Shown here one piece after another: positions 25,356-33,457 of a stretch of DNA of 38,456 nucleotides (positions within the stretch are counted from its first letter, which is position 1; every line of letters starts with the position of its first letter). This stretch comes from Curtobacterium pusillum. Its GTDB lineage: Bacteria; Actinomycetota; Actinomycetes; Actinomycetales; Microbacteriaceae. Location of the stretch: the NCBI RefSeq assembly GCF_013359865.1, contig NZ_JABMCE010000043.1:1-38456 (forward strand), written 5' to 3'. A program made the translations under genes and the position numbers. The notes under the pieces were generated by a model. That model saw only the letters and a program-made list of their open reading frames with translations. It made no database searches and was not told the origin of the DNA.

Positions 25356-26230
25356 CGTCACACGCCGCCCCCGAGACGCCGAGCCCCACGGCCCCTCGCA
25401 CACTCCTCGCCGTCGACGACCTCGTGGTGGAGTACCCGGGGAAGGGATTCAGGAAGCCGTCGTTCCGCGCCCTGCACGGGGTGTCCCTGGACGTCGGCCC
25501 CGGCGAGACGGTGGGCCTGGTCGGCGAATCCGGATCCGGGAAGACGACGCTCGGACGCGCGGTGCTCGGACTGGCGCCCGTCACGGCGGGATCCGTGCTG
25601 TTCGAAGGGCGCAGCATCGGCCACGCCTCGCGTCGGGAACGTCGCAGCATCAGCGACGAACTGCAGGTGGTGTTCCAGGATCCGTACACGTCACTCAACC
25701 CGGCGATGACCGTCGGGAGCATCCTCGCCGAGCCGCTCGTCACCCACGGGACAGCCGCACGGGACGCGCGGCGCCGAATCAGCGAGGTGCTGGACCAGGT
25801 GGGCCTGCCCGCCGGTTCGATCGACCGCCGCCCTCGGGAGTTCAGTGGCGGGCAACGTCAGCGGGTCGCCATCGCGCGAGCCATCGCGCTGTCGCCCAAG
25901 CTCATCGTCTGCGACGAGCCGGTGAGCGCTCTGGACCTCTCGACCCAGGCCCGCGTGCTCGACCTGTTCCTGCAGATCCAACGGGACACGGGTGTCGCGT
26001 ACCTGTTCATCTCCCACGACCTCGAGGTGGTCCGTCATCTGAGCCATCGTGTCGCGGTGATGTACCGCGGCGAGATCGTGGAACACGGTCCAGCCGCCCG
26101 GGTGACGGAACGACCGACCCACCCGTACACGCAACGTCTGCTCCTGGCTTCCCCGGTCCCCGATCCGGATCGGCAGGCGGAGCGGCGCCGCGAGCGGTTG
26201 GAAGCGAGCAAGCGCGCGGCAGCGGCGTAG
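25352..26230 (+). CDS. ABC transporter ATP-binding protein, DppF/OppF-like
   Basis: 292-residue cytoplasmic ATPase, the second nucleotide-binding subunit. Walker A is GESGSGKTT (about 58), the signature FSGGQRQRV (about 163), Walker B LIVCDEPVSALD (about 183), and FISHDLEVVRHLSHRVAVM contains the switch His. The typical oligopeptide-family end HPYTQRLLLASPVPDPDRQ is present. A ~35-residue Pro/Thr-rich segment precedes the ABC domain. It is the last gene of the operon and is followed by a strong bidirectional hairpin. Confidence 0.94.
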   Translation: MTSHAAPETPSPTAPRTLLAVDDLVVEYPGKGFRKPSFRALHGVSLDVGPGETVGLVGESGSGKTTLGRAVLGLAPVTAGSVLFEGRSIGHASRRERRSISDELQVVFQDPYTSLNPAMTVGSILAEPLVTHGTAARDARRRISEVLDQVGLPAGSIDRRPREFSGGQRQRVAIARAIALSPKLIVCDEPVSALDLSTQARVLDLFLQIQRDTGVAYLFISHDLEVVRHLSHRVAVMYRGEIVEHGPAARVTERPTHPYTQRLLLASPVPDPDRQAERRRERLEASKRAAAA

Positions 26231-26247
26231 CGCGACCTCCCCGCAGA

Positions 26248-26284
26248 CGAGAGCGGCCGATCCCGAGGGGATCGGCCGCTCTCG
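26248..26284. terminator. bidirectional 17-bp hairpin between convergent operons
   Basis: The arms 26248-26264 and 26268-26284 (CGAGAGCGGCCGATCCC and complement) leave a 3-nt loop. It is placed 17 nt after the ATPase stop and 17 nt before the convergent isomerase-like gene's stop codon. Confidence 0.9.
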
Positions 26285-26301
26285 CCGTGCGTCGGGGCCG
26301 A

Positions 26302-27159
26302 TCAGAAGAGATCAGCGAAACCCATCGCGACGAGGTTGTCGTGCGAGGTGCGGAGGCAGTCGAGGGGAGTGCGACCGTACTGGTCGTCCTGCTCGACGAG
26401 GAGGTACTCGGCGCCCGTCCGGCTCGCGGCGTCGATGATCGAGGGGAAGTCCAGGTTCCCCTCACCGACCTCTGCGAACTGCACGACCCCGGTGAACGCC
26501 GCCATGAACGAGGCGAAGTCGCCGGCCGCGAGCGCCTCGAACGCTTCCTCGCCGAGCTGACCGATCCGGTAGTCCTTCAGGTGCACCATCGCCACGCGAC
26601 CCGCGTACTGGTCGAGGACACGGACGGGATCGAGACCGCCTCGCTGCACCCAGTGGACGTCGATCTCCAGTCCCACCCGCGGTGCACGGTCCGCGATGAT
26701 GTCGAGCAGGTACGACCCGTCGAACTTCATGAACTCGATGTGGTGGTTGTGGTAGTAGAGGTCGATGCCGTGTTCCGCGAGCTTCTCGGCGTACTCGTTC
26801 GCGCGGTCGCAGAACGCGAGGGTCGCCTCGAGGGACTTCATCGACGCGAACGGCAGCATGCCGATGCGTACCATCCCGGCTCCGAGCGTCTTCGCATCGT
26901 CGACGATCTTGTCGAAGTCCTCGCTCAGTGCGTCACCGGTGCCGCCGGACGCGTCCAGGGCTGCGGAGAGCGAAGCGATGTCGAAGCCGAGCTCGTCACG
27001 GGCGCGTTGCAGCTCGCGGACGTTCTCCGTGGTCATCGGTATCTGGGACACTTCGATCGCGTGGTAGCCGATGTCCGCGACGCTTCGGAGCGTCTCGAGG
27101 GGGCCGTTGGCCGCGAAGTCGTCCTTGAGCATCATCGCTTGGACGCCGATCTTGGGCAT
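26302..27159 (-). CDS. sugar phosphate isomerase/epimerase-like TIM-barrel protein (1)
   Basis: 285-residue protein of the xylose-isomerase-like (AP endonuclease 2) TIM-barrel superfamily. It begins with KIGVQAMMLKDDF. Likely metal-site residues are in YYHNHHIEF (about 135-143), GLEIDVHWVQRGG (about 160-172), VHLKDYR and the Glu of VGEGNLDF. The metal ligands Glu/Asp/His/Glu therefore look complete. The ATG at 27159 has AAGGAGA upstream. It is the second gene after the GH3 gene, 28 nt apart, so the two form one operon. The superfamily includes isomerases, epimerases and enzymes that cleave 3-keto-glycosides by elimination; the context makes the last an attractive option, but activity cannot be read from sequence. 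Confidence 0.85.
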   Translation of the reverse strand: MPKIGVQAMMLKDDFAANGPLETLRSVADIGYHAIEVSQIPMTTENVRELQRARDELGFDIASLSAALDASGGTGDALSEDFDKIVDDAKTLGAGMVRIGMLPFASMKSLEATLAFCDRANEYAEKLAEHGIDLYYHNHHIEFMKFDGSYLLDIIADRAPRVGLEIDVHWVQRGGLDPVRVLDQYAGRVAMVHLKDYRIGQLGEEAFEALAAGDFASFMAAFTGVVQFAEVGEGNLDFPSIIDAASRTGAEYLLVEQDDQYGRTPLDCLRTSHDNLVAMGFADLF

Positions 27160-27187
27160 GGGTTCTCCTTGTGTGGGTCGTCGAGGG

Positions 27188-28924
27188 TCAGAAGTCCGTG
27201 GCGAACGTGCCGCACCAGACGTTGTCGTTGAAGGTCCCCTGGAACTCCGACGCGCCGGTGATCTTGTCGATGGTCGCGGAGATCGCTTCTCGGGAGGGGT
27301 TGTGGGCGTGGATCATGGTCTTCACCATCGGCACGTCGATCAGGTGGTTCGGCTGGTTCAGCGAGACGAACACGGTCGGGACCTCGGTCACGTACCAGGG
27401 GATCTCCGCCGCCATCGGGGTCGACCAGCGGATCCGGACGGTCGCTTCCTGAGCGAAGCCCGCGACGTTCGCGAACACGATCGCGGCGTCGTACTTGTCG
27501 GCGTACGTGCCGTTCGCTTCGTCGGCCATGACCGTGTGGAAGTACACGCCCTCCTCGCCGGCGGCCTGCCGTTCGGCCGCGTTGCGGAAGGTGTGCACTT
27601 CGAACCCGCGCCGTTCGAGCTCTTCGCGGGCGATGGTCAGGTACCCGCCGGGGTCGGTGCCGGTGAAGTCGGATCCGCCGGTGACGCCGTACAGCCGGAT
27701 CCGACGGTGCTCCGCTGGGTTCAGCGGGAGGTTGTGCTCGGTGTCCTTGACGAGGGTGACGGTCTTGTCCGCGATCCGGGCGGCGATCGCGTGGTGCTCG
27801 GTCGACCCGACGACGGCCAGTGCGGACGGCGGAGGCACCAGCTCGTCCACGGGCGTGCGGTGCAGCCCGAGCGACGCCTTCAACCCGAGGATGCGCTGCA
27901 GCGCCTCGTCCAGGCGTTCGTCGCTGATGACCCCGCTGGCGTACCCGTCGCGCATGTAGCCGAAGTCCTCTTCGGGATCCCGGAAGAACAGGAACATGTC
28001 GCAGCCGGCTGCGATCGCGGCGGGTACCAGGTCGCGGCGCGGCATCGCGGAGGTCAAACCGAGCATCAGTGACGCATCGGACACGACGAGCCCGTTGAAG
28101 CCGAGCTCTCCGCGGAGCAGACCCTGGATCAGTTCTGGAGCCAGGGTCGCCGGCAGGAGCTCGTCGTCGCGGATCTCGGGGACGAGCCGGCGGGACAGGG
28201 CGGGCGCGCCGATGTGCCCGACCATGATCGACTGAACGCCGTGCGCGATCATCTCCCGGTACACCGCGCCGTACGTCGCATCCCACTCGTCGGAGCTCAG
28301 CGTGTTCCAGGTCGTCACCACGTGCTGGTCGCGTTCGTCGACCCCGTCGCCGGGGAAGTGCTTCATCGCGCACACGGTCCCCGATTCCGAGATCCCGTCG
28401 AAGTACGCCTTGGCGCGCTCGATCACGACGTCCGCCGTGTTGCCGAAGGACCGGGTCCCGACGACAGTGTTCCGCCAGTTGCGGTGGATGTCCACGATCG
28501 GCGCGAACGCCCAGTTGCACCCCATCGCGGTGGTCTCGACACCCGCGACGCGCCCCATGTCCCGTGCGATCGAGGCGTCGGGGTTCGAGCCGGCCTGGAG
28601 GTGGGTGCTCACCAGGGTGCCGTCGTCGGCGCTGCCTGCGCCGCCCATCTCCGGGTTGGACGCGATGAGCAGCGGAATCCTGGAGCGACCCTGCGCGTAG
28701 CGGATGTGTTCCTGGACGGTCGCCGCATCGGCCCCCATGTAGCGCATGCCGCCGACGTGGAAGCGGTCGACGACGCCGTCGAGGTAGGACGGCTCGAAGC
28801 TGGTGTTGAGGTTGATGAAGAGCTGGCCGATCTTCTCGTCCAGGGTCATCGAGTCGATCGTCGACCGGACCCAGGCGACGTCCGCCTCGTTCAGGTCGAA
28901 GGGGCTGCTCGTCAGATCCACCAT
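27188..28924 (-). CDS. glycoside hydrolase family 3 protein
   Basis: 578-residue enzyme without signal peptide, hence cytosolic, expected to hydrolyse a beta-linked glycoside taken up by the neighbouring transporters. The N-terminal barrel has DEKIGQLFI near residue 30. The GH3 Lys-His pair is in MKHFPGDGVDERDQH (K188, H189), and the probable nucleophile Asp283 is in GLVVSDASLMLG. A C-terminal alpha/beta sandwich (about 360 on) starts after PSALAVVGSTEHHAIAAR. NagZ-type hexosaminidases have GHG where this reads GDG, so their His acid/base is missing here. The ATG at 28924 is used; GTG at 28927 is one codon upstream. The promoter is divergent from the 29123 operon. Confidence 0.88.
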   Translation of the reverse strand: MVDLTSSPFDLNEADVAWVRSTIDSMTLDEKIGQLFINLNTSFEPSYLDGVVDRFHVGGMRYMGADAATVQEHIRYAQGRSRIPLLIASNPEMGGAGSADDGTLVSTHLQAGSNPDASIARDMGRVAGVETTAMGCNWAFAPIVDIHRNWRNTVVGTRSFGNTADVVIERAKAYFDGISESGTVCAMKHFPGDGVDERDQHVVTTWNTLSSDEWDATYGAVYREMIAHGVQSIMVGHIGAPALSRRLVPEIRDDELLPATLAPELIQGLLRGELGFNGLVVSDASLMLGLTSAMPRRDLVPAAIAAGCDMFLFFRDPEEDFGYMRDGYASGVISDERLDEALQRILGLKASLGLHRTPVDELVPPPSALAVVGSTEHHAIAARIADKTVTLVKDTEHNLPLNPAEHRRIRLYGVTGGSDFTGTDPGGYLTIAREELERRGFEVHTFRNAAERQAAGEEGVYFHTVMADEANGTYADKYDAAIVFANVAGFAQEATVRIRWSTPMAAEIPWYVTEVPTVFVSLNQPNHLIDVPMVKTMIHAHNPSREAISATIDKITGASEFQGTFNDNVWCGTFATDF

Positions 28925-28982
28925 CACGTCTTCGTGTCCAATCGCCTACGGAACGGGGTGCGCGCTGCACTCCACCGCAACC

Positions 28983-29011
28983 ATTCCATGCGTCGCTGGC
29001 AATTTTGTCAA
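28983..29011 (-). promoter_or_regulatory. promoter of the GH3 operon
   Basis: The minus strand reads -35 TTGACA (29006-29011) and -10 TGGAAT (28983-28988) with a 17-bp spacer. The -35 box lies inside the shared operator. The leader is about 50 nt. Confidence 0.6.
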
Positions 29012-29022
29012 TCGGTTGCCAA
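29005..29022. promoter_or_regulatory. LacI-type operator B1 between divergent operons
   Basis: TTGTCAATCGGTTGCCAA, centred 29013/29014. It covers the -35 boxes of both the GH3 promoter (minus) and the isomerase-dehydrogenase promoter (plus). An additional half-site TGGCAA lies at 28997-29002. Confidence 0.82.
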
Positions 29023-29044
29023 GTCGAGGCGCAGTGGCTAGTGT
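29016..29044 (+). promoter_or_regulatory. promoter of the isomerase/Gfo-Idh operon
   Basis: -35 TTGCCA (29016-29021) and -10 TAGTGT (29039-29044), spacer 17 bp. The predicted leader is about 72 nt to the GTG at 29123. Confidence 0.62.
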
Positions 29045-29122
29045 CGTCCTGGCCGGCCCCGCTCCTCACGGTCGGAGGCGGCTCTCAATGACGTGAGCGT
29101 ATGTGGAGGCTGATCGTAGATC

Positions 29123-29971
29123 GTGTCAGAACAGCAATCGGTTGCATGGTCCCTTTCGGGATTCGGCGACGAGATCGATCACGACCCTCGCGTGCAGGTC
29201 GCCGTGCTCCAGGCACTCGGCGCCGACCACATCGAAGTACGCAGCGCGTGGGCAACCAACGTCGCCGAGATGTCCGACGAGCAGGTCGCGCGGCTGCAGG
29301 GCATCCTCGCCGAGAACTCCATGTCGGTCTCGGCCGTCGCATCGCCGATCGGCAAGGTCGACGTCTCCGAGGACGTCGAGCACGAAGTGGCCCGGTTGCG
29401 ACGGGTGGTCGAGGTCGCGAAGGCGCTGGACACGACCAACATCCGAGTCTTCTCCTTCTTCCACGAAGGGCGCGAGCCCGACGCGGTCCGTGACGATGTG
29501 CTCGTCCGGATGGCGGCACTCGCCCGGGTCGCGGAGCGAGCGGGGGTGACACTGCTGCACGAGAACGAGAAGGACATCTTCGGCGACGTCCCGAGCCGGA
29601 TCGTCGACATGGTCGAGTCGGTCGGCTCGCCGGCGCTGCGGTTGGCGTGGGACAACGCCAACTTCGTCCAGGTCGGAGTCCGACCCATGACCGAGGCGTA
29701 CGAGACGCTCCGGCCGTACGTGGACTACCTGCAGGTCAAGGACGCGGTGATGGAGACCGGCAAGGTGGTTCCCGCCGGGCACGGGGACGGACAGCTGCCG
29801 GAGACCGTCGCGGCGTTCGCCCGATCCGGGTACGCGGGGTTCGCGTCGTTGGAGCCCCACCTCGACGAGGCCTTCACGCTCGGCGGGTTCTCCGGCCCCG
29901 TGGCGTTCGGCGACGCTGCTCGTGCGTTCCGATCGCTGACCGACGCGGCCGGGGTGGTGACCGGCAGGTGA
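29123..29971 (+). CDS. sugar phosphate isomerase/epimerase-like TIM-barrel protein (2)
   Basis: 282-residue xylose-isomerase-like TIM-barrel protein, only distantly similar to the one at 26302. It starts SLSGFGDEIDHDPRVQV. Likely metal-site residues are in LLHENEKDIFGD (about 150-160), LAWDNANFVQVG (about 176-187), YLQVKDA and LEPHL (final Glu/His). GTG at 29123 is the only sensible start in this frame; GGAGG (29105-29109) is 13 nt upstream, longer than usual. An operator copy lies inside the first codons. The stop overlaps the next gene (GTGA). With the two dehydrogenases that follow, it fits an oxidise-then-isomerise/eliminate pathway acting on a sugar or glycoside. Confidence 0.82.
   Translation: MSEQQSVAWSLSGFGDEIDHDPRVQVAVLQALGADHIEVRSAWATNVAEMSDEQVARLQGILAENSMSVSAVASPIGKVDVSEDVEHEVARLRRVVEVAKALDTTNIRVFSFFHEGREPDAVRDDVLVRMAALARVAERAGVTLLHENEKDIFGDVPSRIVDMVESVGSPALRLAWDNANFVQVGVRPMTEAYETLRPYVDYLQVKDAVMETGKVVPAGHGDGQLPETVAAFARSGYAGFASLEPHLDEAFTLGGFSGPVAFGDAARAFRSLTDAAGVVTGR
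29131..29148. promoter_or_regulatory. LacI-type operator B2 inside the coding start
   Basis: ACAGCAATCGGTTGCATG, centred 29139/29140, 126 bp downstream of operator B1. The central 12 bp GCAATCGGTTGC is intact while the outer bases deviate. It lies in codons 4-8 of the gene at 29123. Confidence 0.6.
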
Positions 29972-30987
29972 GTGCACCGACTCCGCTCCGTGTCGCACTC
30001 GTCGGCTGCGGTGACATCTCGGCACTGCACCTCGATGCGATCGCCAGCGCACCGGACTCGGTCCTCGTGGCCGCGTGCGACGTCATCTCCGATCGTGCCG
30101 ACGCGGTCGCCCGGGCACACGGGGCGCTCCCGTTCGACGACTGGGAGGTCATGCTCGACGAGGTCCGGCCCGACGTCCTGCACGTGTGCACTCCCCACCA
30201 CCTCCACGCCCCGATCGCCGTCAGGGCCCTGCAGCTCGGGACCAACGTGCTGACCGAGAAGCCGCTCGCGCACAGTGTCGACGCCGGAGCTGCGCTCGTC
30301 GCGGCTGCGGCCGAGTCGACGGCGCAGCTGGGGGTCTGCTTCCAGAACCGGTACAACGGCCCCGTCCAGATGCTCCGTTCCAAGCTCGCCGCGGGTGACC
30401 TCGGCGTCCCGCAGCACGCTGCCGCCACAGTGCTGTGGCACCGCACCGCCGAGTACTACGCGGCGAGCCCCTGGCGCGGCAGGTGGGACACCGCCGGCGG
30501 GGGTCTCCTCATGAACCAGGCGATCCACACGCTCGATCTCGCGCAGTGGCTGCTCGGCGACGTGGTCGGTGTCCAGGGCCACGCCGCCACGAGGCACCTC
30601 GGCGGCGCGATCGAGGTGGAGGACACGGCGGAGATGCTCCTCACGCACGAATCCGGAGCGACCACCGCGTTCTACGCCACGCTCGCGCACGGTCGGAACG
30701 CGCCGGTCGACATCGAGATCGTCACCGACGAGGCGGTCGTACGGCTCCGCGACGACCTCACGGTCACCTGGCATGACGGCACCACCGAGCTGCTCGCCGA
30801 GGCGCCGCCCGTCGTCGGCGAGCGCGGCTACTGGGGTGTGTCCCACTCCGCGCTCATCGCCGACTTCTACCGGTGCGTCCACGAGGGCGTGCCGTTCTGG
30901 ATCGACGGCGCCGAGGCGGACAAGACCCTCAGGGTCATCCAGTCGGTCTACGACCAGACCTACCCCGACCGTCAGCCGCAGCGCTGA
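29968..30987 (+). CDS. Gfo/Idh/MocA family oxidoreductase (1)
   Basis: 339-residue NAD(P)-dependent dehydrogenase. The N-terminal Rossmann fold has VALVGCGDISALHLDAI (about residues 9-25), and EKPLAHS follows with the catalytic-type Lys. The C-terminal alpha/beta domain contains GRWDTAGGGLLMNQAIHTLDLAQWLLG, with the Asp/His pair used in many Gfo/Idh enzymes. The start is GTG at 29968, overlapping the previous stop. These enzymes oxidise or reduce sugar hydroxyl groups; some, working with TIM-barrel partners, oxidise C3 of glycosides. It is followed by a second member of the family after 31 nt. Confidence 0.9.
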   Translation: MSAPTPLRVALVGCGDISALHLDAIASAPDSVLVAACDVISDRADAVARAHGALPFDDWEVMLDEVRPDVLHVCTPHHLHAPIAVRALQLGTNVLTEKPLAHSVDAGAALVAAAAESTAQLGVCFQNRYNGPVQMLRSKLAAGDLGVPQHAAATVLWHRTAEYYAASPWRGRWDTAGGGLLMNQAIHTLDLAQWLLGDVVGVQGHAATRHLGGAIEVEDTAEMLLTHESGATTAFYATLAHGRNAPVDIEIVTDEAVVRLRDDLTVTWHDGTTELLAEAPPVVGERGYWGVSHSALIADFYRCVHEGVPFWIDGAEADKTLRVIQSVYDQTYPDRQPQR

Positions 30988-31018
30988 CCGCGTCCGAACA
31001 GAACGGAAGAGAACGCAG

Positions 31019-32185
31019 ATGAAGAAGGTCCGCCTCGGGATCATCGGGCTCGGTGCCCAGGGATCCATGTACGCGAAGTTCATCACCGACGGCATGGTGC
31101 CGAACACGGTCCTCGCCGCAGTCGCCGACGTGGACCCGGAACGCCGCGCCTCGAGTGCCGAGCAGTACCCCGAGGTGCCCACGTTCGAGGACTACCGGGC
31201 GATGCTCGAGTCCGGCGACGTCGACGCCGTCGTGACCTGCATCCCGCACTACCTGCACCCCGAGGTCGCGATCGAGGCGCTTCGACACGACATCCACGTG
31301 CTCGTCGAGAAGCCGGCCGGCGTGTACAGCGCACAGGTGCGCGAACTGAACGAGTTCGCGGCGTCGAAGCCGGACCTGACCTTCGCGATCATGTTCAACC
31401 AGCGGAACAACCCGCTGTACATCGCGCTCAAGGAGATCATCGACGGCGGTCAGATCGGCTCCATCCTCCGGTCGAACTGGATCATCACCAACTGGTGGCG
31501 GCCGCAGGGCTACTACGACCAGAGCGACTGGCGCGCCACGTGGGGCGGTGAAGGTGGCGGCGTGCTCGTCAACCAGGCGCCGCACCAGCTCGACCTCTGG
31601 CAGTGGCTGTGCGGAGTGCCGAAGTCGGTCTTCGCGAAGGCCGCGTTCGGGTTCCGGCGCGACATCGCGGTGGAGGACGAGGTGAGCGTGCTCGCCGACT
31701 TCGGCGACGGTGTCACCGGTGTCTTCGTGACCGCGACCCACGACCTGGTCGGCACCGACCGGCTGGAGATCCTCGGCGACCAGGGCAAGATCGTCGTCGA
31801 GGGCAGCAAGACCGCGACCATCACCCGCCTGGCCAAGCCCGAGCGCGAGCTGAGCGAGGGCATGGGGATGGACGACGTGCGACGGCTGTTCACCGGAGAG
31901 TTGGACACGGCCGAGCTGTACACGCAGGAGGTGCTCGAGTTCGACTCCGCCTGGGGTGTGCAGCACTCGGGGGTCCTGGAGAACTTCGCCGCCAACATCC
32001 TCGACGGCACCCCGCTGCTCGCGCCCGGCGCCGACGGCATCCGCGGCGTGCGCCTCGCCAACGCGATCCACATGTCCAGCTGGACCGGCCAGGAAGTGCC
32101 CCTCGACCTCGACGAGGACGCGTACCTCGAGGAGTTGAACAAGCGCATCCGTGCGGAGGGAAAGTTCCCCGAGCGAACCCGCTGA
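31019..32185 (+). CDS. Gfo/Idh/MocA family oxidoreductase (2)
   Basis: 388-residue NAD(P)-dependent dehydrogenase. The Rossmann motif is LGIIGLGAQGSMYAKFI (about 6-22), followed by VEKPAGVYS with the conserved Lys. The substrate domain has WRATWGGEGGGVLVNQAPHQLDL, and the tail region AIHMSSWTGQEVPLDLD is typical of the longer Gfo/Idh subgroup. The ATG at 31019 has GGAAGAGAA-like purine-rich sequence upstream. It is clearly diverged from the preceding dehydrogenase, so this is not a recent duplication. Last gene before a strong hairpin. The two could act on different positions or partners of one substrate; that is inference. Confidence 0.9.
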   Translation: MKKVRLGIIGLGAQGSMYAKFITDGMVPNTVLAAVADVDPERRASSAEQYPEVPTFEDYRAMLESGDVDAVVTCIPHYLHPEVAIEALRHDIHVLVEKPAGVYSAQVRELNEFAASKPDLTFAIMFNQRNNPLYIALKEIIDGGQIGSILRSNWIITNWWRPQGYYDQSDWRATWGGEGGGVLVNQAPHQLDLWQWLCGVPKSVFAKAAFGFRRDIAVEDEVSVLADFGDGVTGVFVTATHDLVGTDRLEILGDQGKIVVEGSKTATITRLAKPERELSEGMGMDDVRRLFTGELDTAELYTQEVLEFDSAWGVQHSGVLENFAANILDGTPLLAPGADGIRGVRLANAIHMSSWTGQEVPLDLDEDAYLEELNKRIRAEGKFPERTR

Positions 32186-32215
32186 AGCATGATGTGCCGA
32201 GCGCTGTGAGACCAT

Positions 32216-32251
32216 GAACGCGGGAGTCGACGGACGTCGACTCCCGCGTTC
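32216..32251 (+). terminator. 16-bp hairpin between the dehydrogenase operon and lacI
   Basis: GAACGCGGGAGTCGAC (32216-32231) and its exact complement (32236-32251) around a GGAC loop. It starts 30 nt after the stop and ends 20 nt before the regulator's GTG. No convincing promoter fits between it and the GTG, so it may be a leaky terminator that lets a fraction of transcripts reach lacI. Confidence 0.8.
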
Positions 32252-32271
32252 GGACAGAAGGACCGACGACC

Positions 32272-33336
32272 GTGACCAGTGAAGTCGAAACGCCGCTGAC
32301 ATCCGAGGAACCCCTCACCGGGACCCGGCGCCCCGGCGCTGCCGCGACGATCTACGACGTCGCGCGGCTCGCGGGGGTGTCTCCTTCGACCGTTTCTCGC
32401 GCGCTCGGCAAGCCGGGCCGCATCAACGCCAGAACCCAGGCGAAGGTGCAGGCGGCGGCCGATGAGTTGCACTACCGACTCAACCCGATGGCCAGCGCAC
32501 TCCCGACGGGCAGGTCGACGACGTTCGGGATGCTGGTCGCGGACTTCACGAACCCGGTGTTCTTCGAGATGGTGCGCGGCGCCGAAGCCGTCGCGGCCGA
32601 GCACGGGTACACGCTCATCCTCTCCGAGTCGGAGGAGTCCGGGCAGCGGGAAGCCGAGCGGGGTCGGCGGCTCCTGCCCGCGGTCGGTGGCCTCGTCCTC
32701 GCCACCACGCGACTCACCGACGACGAGATCCTCGCGCTCTCCGCCGAGAAGCCGCTGGTCCTGATCAACCGGCGCGTCCCCGGAGTCGACAGCGTCGTCG
32801 CCGACGTGGTGCCCGGGATCGACAGCGCACTGTCGCTGCTCCAGGAACTGGGTCACACGTCGATCGCCTACCTGGCCGGTCCCGAACGCTCCTGGATCGG
32901 GGCGCGTCGTTGGGACCATCTCCTCGACGCAGCCCCGCCGCGCGGACTGCGCATCGTCGAGATCCCGACTTCCTCGCCGACCATCGACGGTGGGCGAGGG
33001 TCGCTCGCCCGTGTTCGGGCGGCCGGTGTCACCGCTGTCGTCGCGTACAACGACCTGCTGGCCATCGGACTGATGAAGGAGGCGGCGGAGTCGGGCATGC
33101 GCCTGCCCGACGACCTCAGCATCGTCGGGTTCGACGACATCTTCGGGGCCGATCTCACCGCGCCCGCGCTCACGACGATCAAGACGCCGCTGCGCGCGGT
33201 CGGTCAACGCGCCATGCAGAAGCTCCTCGACGCAGCAGGTTCGGAAGACCGTGCGTCCGCGGTCGAGGATGAGCGCCCGCTCGAGACCGAACTCGTCGTT
33301 CGGCAGTCGACCGCGGCGCCGCGAGCGCGGGACTGA
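32272..33336 (+). CDS. LacI family transcriptional regulator of the island
   Basis: 354-residue DNA-binding repressor. The N-terminal helix-turn-helix is ATIYDVARLAGVSPSTVSRA at about residues 25-44, and the hinge-helix region is NPMASALPTGRSTTFGMLVA. A periplasmic-binding-protein-like effector domain follows, including FTNPVFFEMVRGAEAVAAEHG and SIVGFDDIFGADLTAPALTTI. About 24 residues precede the HTH. The start is GTG at 32272 with AAGGA upstream. Its likely targets are the operators with consensus TTGGCAAYCGGTTGCCAA, because that CG-centred palindrome is LacI-like, is confined to this island in the window, and one copy lies directly after this gene. The inducer is unknown; a uronate, or an intermediate such as fructuronate, is an inference. 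Confidence 0.93.
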   Translation: MTSEVETPLTSEEPLTGTRRPGAAATIYDVARLAGVSPSTVSRALGKPGRINARTQAKVQAAADELHYRLNPMASALPTGRSTTFGMLVADFTNPVFFEMVRGAEAVAAEHGYTLILSESEESGQREAERGRRLLPAVGGLVLATTRLTDDEILALSAEKPLVLINRRVPGVDSVVADVVPGIDSALSLLQELGHTSIAYLAGPERSWIGARRWDHLLDAAPPRGLRIVEIPTSSPTIDGGRGSLARVRAAGVTAVVAYNDLLAIGLMKEAAESGMRLPDDLSIVGFDDIFGADLTAPALTTIKTPLRAVGQRAMQKLLDAAGSEDRASAVEDERPLETELVVRQSTAAPRARD

Positions 33337-33420
33337 ACGAGCAGCACGAGCGACGCGCGGCCGTGGGGTCGCTGTCGTAGCTGCGCCGCGCCGCCGTGCC
33401 CGTCGCGCTGCGGCGCCGCT

Positions 33421-33438
33421 GCGACGCTGCTGCGTCGC
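33421..33438 (+). terminator. short hairpin after lacI, abutting operator C1
   Basis: GCGACGC (33421-33427) and GCGTCGC (33432-33438) around a TGCT loop, 85 nt after the lacI stop and 1 nt before the operator. The upstream 33337-33420 stretch is GC-rich and holds nothing else recognisable. It may end the lacI transcript. Confidence 0.45.
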
Positions 33439-33439
33439 T

Positions 33440-33457
33440 TTGGCAACCGGTTGACAA
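33440..33457. promoter_or_regulatory. LacI-type operator C1 (uxaC promoter copy)
   Basis: TTGGCAACCGGTTGACAA, centred 33448/33449, one mismatch from a perfect 18-bp palindrome. Its right half contains the -35 hexamer TTGACA. Confidence 0.85.

Noticed and set aside
31019..32185. Recent tandem duplication of the two Gfo/Idh/MocA genes
   Set aside because: Only the general family motifs are shared; lengths (339 and 388) and sequences differ strongly.
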